Assembly: GCA_003162235.1 (NCBI GenBank)
Contig: PMMN01000014.1
Coordinates: 983-10,305, forward strand
Source of the DNA: Actinomycetota bacterium
GTDB lineage: Bacteria; Actinomycetota; Thermoleophilia; Gaiellales; Gaiellaceae
Length of the DNA: 9,323 nt
Reading direction: 5' to 3'
A program made the position numbers and the translations under genes. This document shows positions 1-5,211 of the stretch, one piece after another (the first letter of the stretch is position 1; the number at the start of each line of letters is the position of its first letter). The notes below the pieces were generated by a model. The model saw only the letters and a program-made list of their open reading frames with translations, ran no database searches and was not told the origin of the DNA.

Positions 1-678
1 AACTTCGGCAACCCCGAGAAGCCGGAGATGGCCTGGGAGCTGAACGAGGCGATCGAGGGCATAGCCGAGACCTGCGAAGCGCTCGGCATCCCGGTCGTTT
101 CGGGCAACGTCTCGCTCTACAACGAGACCGACGGGCAGCCCATCTACCCCACCCCGGTCGTCGGCTGTGTCGGCCTCGTCCCGGACGTGCGCTACGTCAC
201 CGACGCCTGGCGCGAGGGCGACGTCGTCCTCCTCGCCGGCGAGCCGCAGCTCTCGATCGCCGGCTCGGAGTACCAGGCTCTCTACGACAGGGTCTACGGT
301 GCCCCGGCCGAGCTCGATCTCGAGGCCGAGGCGGCTCTCGTCCGCTTTCTCTGGAAGAACAACCGCTTCTTCTCCATCGCCCACGACGTCGCCGAGGGCG
401 GGCTCGCGGTCTGCCTGGCCGAGTGCGCAATCGCCAGCGGTATCGGCGCCCGCGTCGACCTTCCCGCCGATCCGGTGCAGCTGTTCGGCGAGTGCGGCGG
501 CCTGGCCGTCGTCGCCTGCGCGCGCGAGCACGTGGGCCAGCTCGAGGCGGGCGGCGTGCCTCTGCGCGAGATCGGCACTGCCGGCGGCGACTCTCTGAAC
601 GGCCTTCCGCTCGGCGAGCTGACACGCGCCTGGCAAGCTGAAGGCGTAACCCCCGAGAGCACCGATCGGGGACAGTAG
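1..678 (+). CDS. purL: Phosphoribosylformylglycinamidine synthase, PurL subunit (C-terminal part, 5' end outside the window)
   Basis: PurL makes formylglycinamidine ribonucleotide from FGAR, ATP and glutamine-derived ammonia, step 4 of IMP synthesis in the cytosol. The frame is open from base 1 and begins inside the conserved NFGNPEKPE segment. It continues through GIPVVSGNVSLYNET, the PTPVVGCVG strand, and the second AIRS-like domain signature HDVAEGGLAVCLAE about 120 residues further on. Only the last 225 residues are present; the small (Gram-positive-type) PurL is usually about 720-760 residues, so the N-terminal two thirds lie upstream. The TAG stop at 676-678 is followed with no gap by the purF ATG, so translation is probably coupled. 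The family is clear; whether separate PurS and PurQ subunits accompany it cannot be seen here. Confidence 0.96.
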   Translation, partial: NFGNPEKPEMAWELNEAIEGIAETCEALGIPVVSGNVSLYNETDGQPIYPTPVVGCVGLVPDVRYVTDAWREGDVVLLAGEPQLSIAGSEYQALYDRVYGAPAELDLEAEAALVRFLWKNNRFFSIAHDVAEGGLAVCLAECAIASGIGARVDLPADPVQLFGECGGLAVVACAREHVGQLEAGGVPLREIGTAGGDSLNGLPLGELTRAWQAEGVTPESTDRGQ

Positions 679-2070
679 ATGTGCGGCATCTTTGGCATCA
701 GGGCGCCCGAGCGCGATAACGCGCGCGTGACCTATTTCGGGCTGCACGCGCTCCAGCACCGCGGACAAGAGTCGGCGGGTATCGCCGTCTGCGACGAGGG
801 CCGCATCTACGGGCTCAGGGACATGGGACTGGTGACGCAGGTCTTCAGCGAGCAGAACTTGCGCGGCCTGCACGGGCAACTGGCGATCGGGCACTGCCGT
901 TACTCGACCACCGGCGGCAGTCACTGGGAAAACTCGCAACCGCTCGTCCTGCGCGGGCGCGCCCGCACCGTCGCGCTCGCCCACAACGGCAACCTCACCA
1001 ACGTCGAGGAGTTGCGCGCGGAGCTCACCCGGCAGCGCGTACGCCTGAGCACGAGCTCCGACAGCGAGATCGTGGCCGCACTCATCGCCAACGACGAGCG
1101 TCCGCTCGAGGAGGCCGTCGCGGCAGCGATGACCCGGCTCGTCGGCGCCTACTCGATCGTGGTGCTCGCCGACGGCAAGCTGGTCGGCTTCCGCGACCCG
1201 CACGGCATCCGCCCGCTCTGCCTGGGCCGGCTCGACGACGACTGGGTCGTCGCCTCCGAGAGCTGCGCGCTCGACCTCGTGGGCGCCAAGCTCGAGCGGG
1301 AGATCGGAGCCGGCGAGCTGGTGGTCATCGACGAGGGAGGGTGTCACTCCGTTCAGGCGGTCGAGCCGGCGGAACACACCGCGCTGTGCATCTTCGAGCT
1401 CTTCTACCTGGCGCGACCCGACAGCCGCCTGCTCGGCGTCGAGGTACACGGAGCAAGGGTGCGGATGGGTGAGATCCTAGCCGCCGAGTCGCCGGCCGAC
1501 GCCGATCTCGTGATGCCGATCCCCGACTCGGGCACGCCCGCCGCGATCGGCTTCTCGCGCGCCAGCGGCATCCCCTTCAGCGAAGGCCTGATCAAGAACC
1601 GCTACGTCGGCCGCACCTTCATCGAGCCCGAGCAGCGGCTACGCGATCAGGGAGTGAGACTGAAGTTCAACCCGCTCGACGAGGTGGCCGGGAAGCGCGT
1701 GGTGATCGTCGACGACTCGATCGTGCGCGGCTCGACCACGCGTCAGATCGTGACCATGCTCTTCGAGGCCGGTGCGACCGAGGTACACGCGCGCATCTCC
1801 TCGCCTCCGGTCGTCTTCCCCTGCTTCTACGGGATCGACTTCGGCGACGCCGAGCAGCTGATCGCCGGCAAGAAGTCGGTCGAGGAGGTGCGCCGCCACA
1901 TCGGCGCGACCTCGCTCTCCCACCTCTCGCTCGAGGGACTGCAGGCCGCCACAGAGCGGCCGGAGACGAGTTTTTGCCGCGCCTGCCTCAACGGCAGCTA
2001 CCCGACTCCGATTCCAGAGGGCGGCAAGCTGATCAAGCTCCGCCTCGAAAAAGCGCGCGCCAAGGCGTAG
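679..2070 (+). CDS. purF: Amidophosphoribosyltransferase (glutamine PRPP amidotransferase), iron-sulfur type
   Basis: PurF catalyses the committed first step of purine synthesis: PRPP and glutamine give 5-phosphoribosylamine. The protein has 463 residues, normal for the family. It starts MCGIFG, so removal of Met exposes the nucleophilic Cys of the N-terminal glutaminase domain; there is no propeptide as in Bacillus subtilis PurF. Other landmarks are HRGQESAGI (27-35), RYSTTG (74-79), HNGNLTN (102-108) and the PRPP loop VVIVDDSIVRGST (341-353). Cys237, Cys382, Cys433 and Cys436 fall where the Bacillus enzyme holds its [4Fe-4S] cluster, so an oxygen-labile cluster is expected. The ATG abuts the purL stop, and a GGGGA stretch in the purL end may act as ribosome site. 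A strong hairpin overlaps the stop codon. Confidence 0.97.
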   Translation: MCGIFGIRAPERDNARVTYFGLHALQHRGQESAGIAVCDEGRIYGLRDMGLVTQVFSEQNLRGLHGQLAIGHCRYSTTGGSHWENSQPLVLRGRARTVALAHNGNLTNVEELRAELTRQRVRLSTSSDSEIVAALIANDERPLEEAVAAAMTRLVGAYSIVVLADGKLVGFRDPHGIRPLCLGRLDDDWVVASESCALDLVGAKLEREIGAGELVVIDEGGCHSVQAVEPAEHTALCIFELFYLARPDSRLLGVEVHGARVRMGEILAAESPADADLVMPIPDSGTPAAIGFSRASGIPFSEGLIKNRYVGRTFIEPEQRLRDQGVRLKFNPLDEVAGKRVVIVDDSIVRGSTTRQIVTMLFEAGATEVHARISSPPVVFPCFYGIDFGDAEQLIAGKKSVEEVRRHIGATSLSHLSLEGLQAATERPETSFCRACLNGSYPTPIPEGGKLIKLRLEKARAKA

Positions 2071-2097
2071 CGCCGGGCGCCGGACCCGGCGCTACGC
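2065..2097. terminator. Perfect 13-bp hairpin overlapping the purF stop, between convergent genes
   Basis: Arms 2065-2077 (GCGTAGCGCCGGG) and 2085-2097 are perfectly complementary around a 7-base loop. The left arm contains the last codon and stop of purF. The minus-strand gene at 2114-2329 ends 16 bases from the right arm. Placement between convergent genes suggests a bidirectional transcription stop. There is no T-run directly after it on either strand, so it is not a classical intrinsic terminator, although high-GC actinobacteria often use such I-shaped hairpins. Confidence 0.6.
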
Positions 2098-2113
2098 GAG
2101 CGCACGAACGGCG

Positions 2114-2329
2114 TTACTCCGTGACGTTGTGCGCCTTGGCGATACCGCGGCTGAGGATGTAGATCGCGGTCGTGATGAGGTAGAACTGGAACCAAGCCGC
2201 GATCGTCAGCGCGTCGGAGATTGCGATCACGATCATCGCGACCACAAGCGCAACGATGTAGACCACGAACTCCATGTTCGGGACGCGCATTTTCGAGAGA
2301 TCCAGGGTCGCTTCTTTTTTTTCTGCCAT
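2114..2329 (-). CDS. Small two-helix membrane protein of unknown function (71 residues)
   Basis: I do not recognise this family. The protein has a charged N-terminus (MAEKKEATLDLSKMR), then two hydrophobic stretches at about 21-39 and 41-60 with little between them, and a short polar tail, so it is probably a small inner-membrane hairpin. There is no signal peptide cleavage site, Cys or metal motif. The start is supported by AAGGAG nine bases before the ATG on the minus strand. It lies 96 bp downstream of the NifX-like gene on the same strand and could be the last gene of the padR transcript or have its own promoter. Codons 3-5 contain a run of eight A bases, odd in such GC-rich DNA. The coding call rests on the ribosome site and the membrane-like composition. 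Confidence 0.75.
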   Translation of the reverse strand: MAEKKEATLDLSKMRVPNMEFVVYIVALVVAMIVIAISDALTIAAWFQFYLITTAIYILSRGIAKAHNVTE

Positions 2330-2425
2330 CTAGAAAGGCTCCTTCTATTAGCGTGACGGACGCGCGCATGCTCTCGCGTTCGAGGACGCAAAGCAAGTGC
2401 GCTCACTCGGATGGCAGGCGCTTCG

Positions 2426-2899
2426 CTAGCAGGAGCGCTCGTGCTTTTGGCCCTGGTGATGCGAACAGGTCTGGTCGAGCTCGATCGGTTGCAGCGAACC
2501 CGCGGCGAATGCGCCGACCGCTTCGCTCACGGTTCTTAGCTGGCGCTCGAAGTACACGTCGACACCGGATTCGTTGAGGATCGCCAGCGGGCGAGCGCCG
2601 ATCCCACCGGCGACCAGCGCGTTGACGCCGCTCGAGACGAGCAGCTGCGCCGCACCGCGGCAGCCGCCTTCGTTGTGAGCCTCGTTCGCAACAACTCGAA
2701 CGTCTCCGATCTCGCCACCCGCCAGCGCGACCAGCGTGAAGCAAGGACTCTTTCCGAAGTGGGAAGATCGCCTGGCCTCCAGCCCGCCGTCGCCCACCGA
2801 GGGCACAGCCACGACGATGTTGTTTCGATCGCCGCCTTGCGCCACCGGCCGCCCGCCCTTGCTCTCTCCGCTGGATAGCGGTAATTCGGATCTCTCCAT
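2426..2899 (-). CDS. NifX/MTH1175-like dinitrogenase iron-molybdenum cofactor-binding family protein
   Basis: The family (Pfam NifX/NifB-C-terminal/NafY fold) binds FeMo-cofactor precursors or other metal clusters; many members occur in organisms without nitrogenase and have no settled role. Visible marks are the first strand NNIVVAVPS (26-34), the HFGKSPCF segment (47-54), NEGGCRGAAQLL (76-87) and the Gly-rich VAGGIGARPLAIL loop (96-108). The C-terminus carries a Cys/His cluster, CSHHQGQKHERSC (145-157), a plausible metal ligand set like the tails of archaeal relatives. About 25 polar residues precede the domain. AAGGAG seven bases before the ATG supports this start. It is 38 bp downstream of padR, a pairing familiar for this family, so PadR probably regulates it. 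No nif genes are visible, so nitrogen fixation should not be inferred. Confidence 0.85.
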   Translation of the reverse strand: MERSELPLSSGESKGGRPVAQGGDRNNIVVAVPSVGDGGLEARRSSHFGKSPCFTLVALAGGEIGDVRVVANEAHNEGGCRGAAQLLVSSGVNALVAGGIGARPLAILNESGVDVYFERQLRTVSEAVGAFAAGSLQPIELDQTCSHHQGQKHERSC

Positions 2900-2937
2900 C
2901 AGAAGTCTCCTTGCTTGCTGTTTTCTCCCGACCTATC

Positions 2938-3351
2938 TCAAGCCGCGCCTTGACCGGCCGGCCCAAGTGATCGCTCGACGATCTCGATCAGGCTCCGGAA
3001 TACGCGCTCACGCTGTTTGAGGTGCTCGGCCCACTCTCTGAGCAATGAGCGGCCCTCGTCGCTCAACTCGTACTCGCGCCGCTGAGGTCCGTGCCCCCCG
3101 GTCGACCACGTCGACGTTACGTAGCCCTCCTCTTCGAGCCGGCGCAGCGCCCGGTACATGCCTCCCGGGTCCATGCAGACGAGTCCGCCGCTCAGGTCCT
3201 CGACCGCGCGGCGCAGGTCATAGCCGTGGCTCGGCGCCGACGCCAGAACCGCCAGTAACGCGGGCTCGAGCAATCCGCCGCCGCGGCCGCCGCGTCCCCG
3301 CCCGGCATGCTGCCGTCGACCTGCCCCGATTCTCGTGTGCTCAACGGACAC
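2938..3351 (-). CDS. PadR-family transcriptional regulator with Gly/Arg-rich N-terminus
   Basis: This is a winged-helix repressor of the PadR family. After a basic Gly/Arg-rich leader (about 7-26) comes the DNA-binding domain: LLEPALLAVLASAPSHGYDL (27-46), the recognition region VCMDPGGMYRALRRLEEEGYV (58-78) and the wing RREYELSDEGRSLL (91-104). A helix to about residue 128 probably makes the dimer. The only Cys (59) lies just before the recognition helix and could sense metal or oxidant, which is inference. The start is GTG at 3351; an in-frame TAA four codons upstream rules out a longer form. No good ribosome site precedes it, but a promoter six bases upstream suggests a leaderless message. 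A large inverted repeat over that promoter implies autorepression. The NifX-like gene follows 38 bp downstream. Confidence 0.9.
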   Translation of the reverse strand: MSVEHTRIGAGRRQHAGRGRGGRGGGLLEPALLAVLASAPSHGYDLRRAVEDLSGGLVCMDPGGMYRALRRLEEEGYVTSTWSTGGHGPQRREYELSDEGRSLLREWAEHLKQRERVFRSLIEIVERSLGPAGQGAA

Positions 3352-3387
3352 ACCTAGATGTTACATGCATCTAGATGTGTCCGTCAG
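3344..3387 (-). promoter_or_regulatory. padR promoter and probable PadR operator (41-bp inverted repeat, leaderless start)
   Basis: Arms 3344-3360 (ACGGACACACCTAGATG) and 3368-3384 match as inverted repeats at 16 of 17 positions around a 7-base spacer. On the minus strand, CTGACG (3382-3387) and TAACAT (3358-3363) are 18 bases apart and make a plausible -35/-10 pair; the GTG of padR begins six bases after TAACAT, the geometry of leaderless actinobacterial genes. The centre reads ATGTTACAT, containing the ATGT and ACAT half-sites typical of PadR operators. CTAGATGT also occurs as a direct repeat at 3354 and 3371. A dimer bound here would cover the promoter and the start codon. Binding by this PadR is inferred. 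Confidence 0.75.
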
Positions 3388-3401
3388 GGTTACCGGCCGC
3401 G

Positions 3402-3632
3402 CTATCCGGAGCGTGCGCGAGTAGACCTGTGGAGCGAGCGCGTGTTGATCCTGAACAGCTTGTAAAGCGGGCAGAAACCGACGGCCGCGGTCGCCAGCAT
3501 GATCGCGGCGACCGCAAGCAGGACGATTCCGGCCACGCTCCCGGCGCCGGCGACGATGGCGACCACGATTGCGGCCGGCGCGACGACGAAGACCCGCAGC
3601 ATTCGATCGATCGATCCCATGTTGATACTCAT
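3402..3632 (-). CDS. DUF2892 (YgaP-type transmembrane domain) membrane protein
   Basis: A 76-residue protein of the DUF2892 family, whose members are small inner-membrane proteins or the membrane tails of rhodaneses such as YgaP. It opens with MSINMGSIDRMLR, the usual NxGxxDRxLR start, followed by two hydrophobic helices at about 12-30 and 32-50 and the family signature GFCPLYKLFRINT (52-64). A basic tail follows. A perfect AAAGGAGG lies seven bases before the ATG at 3632, deciding against the in-frame ATG four codons later. It begins 24 bp after the arsR stop, so both are probably one transcript. Association with rhodanese and sulfide genes elsewhere suggests a link to sulfur or thiol stress, but no molecular function is established. 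Its stop lies 50 bp before the padR start. Confidence 0.88.
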   Translation of the reverse strand: MSINMGSIDRMLRVFVVAPAAIVVAIVAGAGSVAGIVLLAVAAIMLATAAVGFCPLYKLFRINTRSLHRSTRARSG

Positions 3633-3656
3633 CTCAGATCCTCCTTTGCCTCACTC

Positions 3657-3995
3657 TCACCCATTCGTCTCGAGTAGCGAGCTCAGTTCCAGGAGCTGGC
3701 GCTCGATCGTCCCGCAGACCTGCTCGCAAAGCGCGAACACGCCCTCGTCCACGATCCGGTAGTAGACGTGGTTGCCGTGCTTGCGCCGACCGACGATGCC
3801 GGCGTCGAGCAAAACCAGCAGATGCTTGGAGACGTTCTGCTGCGAGGCGCCCGTGGCGGCGACCAGCTCGCCGACGCACGCATCTCCGTCTCGCAGGCGA
3901 TCTAGAAGCCTGATCCGCATCGGCTCGGCTATCGCGCGGAGTCGGTGCGCAATTACTTCCGCCAGATCCTCGGGAATCGGATGGGGTAGAGACAT
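3657..3995 (-). CDS. ArsR/SmtB-family winged-helix repressor with three Cys residues
   Basis: A 112-residue ArsR-family repressor, normal in length. The core reads IAEPMRIRLLDRLRDGDACVGEL (22-44), then the helix-turn-helix GASQQNVSKHLLVLLDAGIV (49-68) and the wing GRRKHGNHVYYRI (69-81). Cys40 is at the classic helix-3 sensor position; Cys90 and Cys94 are in the C-terminal dimer helix. The arrangement fits a dithiol switch (BigR/SqrR type, sensing persulfide or oxidant) or a metal or arsenite sensor; the ligand cannot be settled by reading. The frame stays open far upstream, but homology begins at the chosen ATG and the upstream part is antisense to thioredoxin. DUF2892 follows in the same direction, and thioredoxin-osmC is divergent, making these the likely targets. 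No ribosome site precedes the ATG; a short leader is likely. Confidence 0.92.
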   Translation of the reverse strand: MSLPHPIPEDLAEVIAHRLRAIAEPMRIRLLDRLRDGDACVGELVAATGASQQNVSKHLLVLLDAGIVGRRKHGNHVYYRIVDEGVFALCEQVCGTIERQLLELSSLLETNG

Positions 3996-4007
3996 GGCGA
4001 TGTTGGG

Positions 4008-4036
4008 AATATACCGTACTACTGTGCAGTTGTATA
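4008..4036 (-). promoter_or_regulatory. arsR promoter with imperfect palindrome (candidate ArsR operator)
   Basis: On the minus strand TATACA (4031-4036) and TATATT (4008-4013), 17 bases apart, form a good -35/-10 pair for arsR, giving a leader of only about six bases. The spacer holds an 18-bp imperfect dyad at 4017-4034, TACTACTG-TG-CAGTTGTA form, with one mismatched pair per arm. A second, wider pair ATATAC/GTATAT lies at 4009-4014 and 4032-4037. A repressor bound here would block arsR and lie just upstream of the divergent thioredoxin gene, whose own -35/-10 I could not place convincingly. ArsR binding is inferred from position. Confidence 0.6.
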
Positions 4037-4079
4037 TCTTGTATCCACGATTACCTTCGAGCAAACCAAGGAGAACGAG

Positions 4080-4643
4080 ATGGATGTGACAGTCGACACC
4101 TTCGAACGAGATGTGATCGAGCGCTCGCGCGAACTGCCCGTTGTGGTCGACTTCTGGGCGCCCTGGTGCGCGCCCTGCCGGATGCTCGGGCCGGTGCTCG
4201 AGAAGGAGATCGAAACGCGTGCCGGCGCTGTCGAGCTGGCGAAGATCGACGTAGACGACAACCAGGACATCGCCGCCATGTACTCGATTCGCGGCATACC
4301 GGCCGTAAAGGCCTTCCGGAACGGTAACGTCGTCGCCGAGTTCGTCGGCGTCCAGCCTGCTGCCGCGATCGCCCGCTTCCTCGATCAGCTCGCCGGTCCC
4401 TCGGCGACCGAGCAGGTGCTGGCGGAGCTGAAGGACTCCGGCGAGGCGCCGGAAGTGGCCGCGGCGCTCGAGACGAGCGACCACGAGCGCGCGCTCGAAC
4501 TCCTACTCGAGGAGGTCGGAAAGGCCGACGGCGCCGGCAAACAGCGGCTCGGCCGCTACATGATCGCGCTCTTCGGCGATCTGGGCAGGGAGCACCCGCT
4601 CTCGCTCCGGTACCGCCGCCAGCTGTCGACTGCGCTTTACTGA
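4080..4643 (+). CDS. Thioredoxin-domain protein with C-terminal TPR-like region (YbbN/CnoX-like)
   Basis: A cytosolic thiol-disulfide protein. Residues 1-105 form a thioredoxin fold with VVVDFWAPWCAPCRMLGP (21-38), active site WCAPC (Cys30, Cys33) and the cis-Pro segment GIPAV (72-76). From about 108 the protein is helical; its end, ALELLLEEV through RYMIALFGDLG, HPL and YRRQLSTALY, matches the last TPR unit of the YbbN/CnoX family. That family couples thioredoxin activity to chaperone work on GroEL clients under oxidative stress. At 187 residues it is about 100 shorter than E. coli YbbN (284), which has more TPR repeats. AAGGAG is six bases before the ATG. It is divergent from arsR and 54 bp upstream of osmC, so co-transcription with osmC is likely. 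The Trx assignment is certain; the co-chaperone role is inferred. Confidence 0.92.
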   Translation: MDVTVDTFERDVIERSRELPVVVDFWAPWCAPCRMLGPVLEKEIETRAGAVELAKIDVDDNQDIAAMYSIRGIPAVKAFRNGNVVAEFVGVQPAAAIARFLDQLAGPSATEQVLAELKDSGEAPEVAAALETSDHERALELLLEEVGKADGAGKQRLGRYMIALFGDLGREHPLSLRYRRQLSTALY

Positions 4644-4697
4644 AAGCCAGCCCGGAGTAGAAACCCAATCGAGAACCTAGGGGAGAGATACACAAAG

Positions 4698-5147
4698 ATG
4701 CGAGCCAGGGAGTTCACCTTCCCGGTCACGATCGAATGGCTCGGTGGCACGCGTGTCGCCACCCGTGTCGGCGGCAAGCGGGAGATCGAGACCTCGTCTC
4801 CGCCCGAGTTCCGCGGCACCGACCCGACGGTCTGGAGCCCGGAGGACTTTCTCGTGGCCGCGACCGCGTCGTGTATCGCAATCACGCTCTCGGGTATCGC
4901 CGGGCGCCGCGGTTTGCCCCTGCACCGGCTGAGCGTGAGCGGAGAGGGAACCGTGGGCACGCGAGAAGACGGGCGCTTTGGCTTTTCGCGGATGAAACTC
5001 CGGGTCGAGATCGACACCGACGAGGGCATGGAAGAGCTCGCCCGCGAGATCGCGCACGAGGCGGATGAGGGCTGCCTGGTCGCCGTCTCGCTCGACCTCC
5101 CGATCGAGACGGTGGTCGAGGTCAGCACCGCCCCGGCGCCGGTTTAG
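4698..5147 (+). CDS. OsmC/Ohr-family peroxiredoxin-like protein
   Basis: OsmC and Ohr proteins reduce organic hydroperoxides, and some act on persulfides, using two conserved Cys as a homodimer. Both are present: Cys59 in LVAATASCIAITLS (52-65) and Cys126 in ADEGCLVAVSLDLPI (122-136). The 149-residue length fits the family. The opening beta sheet is FTFPVTIEWLGGTRVATRVGGKREI (6-30), and SPEDFLVAA (47-55) precedes the first Cys helix. A GGGGAGAG stretch about nine bases before the ATG is the likely ribosome site. It follows the thioredoxin gene and could draw electrons from it, as Cys peroxidases do. I cannot separate OsmC from Ohr or the YhfA-like subgroup by eye, so no symbol is given. It converges on the gene at 5201-5998. 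Confidence 0.9.
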   Translation: MRAREFTFPVTIEWLGGTRVATRVGGKREIETSSPPEFRGTDPTVWSPEDFLVAATASCIAITLSGIAGRRGLPLHRLSVSGEGTVGTREDGRFGFSRMKLRVEIDTDEGMEELAREIAHEADEGCLVAVSLDLPIETVVEVSTAPAPV

Positions 5148-5152
5148 GGCCG

Positions 5153-5211
5153 ATCCCTTTAGGGATGAGCGACCCCGGCGGAGTAGGCGCATAGGAGCTC
5201 CTAGGCCGGGG
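5153..5211. terminator. Convergent termination region: two hairpins between osmC and the minus-strand gene
   Basis: A small hairpin, ATCCCT-TT-AGGGAT (5153-5166), starts six bases after the osmC stop. Next, CCCCGGC (5173-5179) pairs with GCCGGGG (5205-5211), enclosing a 25-base stretch that contains the perfect palindrome TAGGAGCTCCTA (5192-5203). The right arm and the palindrome overlap the stop codon of the opposite gene (5201-5203). No T-tract follows on either strand. The position supports a two-way stop between convergent genes. Confidence 0.5.

Noticed and set aside
2426..2899. Possibility of a nitrogen-fixation locus because of the NifX-like protein
   Set aside because: No nifHDK, nifB or related genes are in the window, and this family is widespread in non-fixers.
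2403..2966. 187-codon minus-strand frame overlapping the NifX-like gene
   Set aside because: Arg/Gly-rich out-of-frame translation of the NifX-like gene, which has a ribosome site and family motifs in its own frame.
3603..3616. Tandem CGAT repeat (ATTCGATCGATCGATC)
   Set aside because: Lies in the DUF2892 gene and simply encodes the conserved GSIDRM segment; only about three units.
4038..4060. Thioredoxin promoter on the plus strand (TATATC, TTGTAT or TACCTT as -10)
   Set aside because: Several A/T-rich hexamers fit weakly, but none has a matching -35 at normal spacing, so no single site is listed.
3996..4484. Long upstream extension of the ArsR reading frame on the minus strand
   Set aside because: It is antisense to the well-supported thioredoxin gene, contains the arsR promoter and dyad, and has no ArsR-family resemblance; homology starts at ATG 3995.
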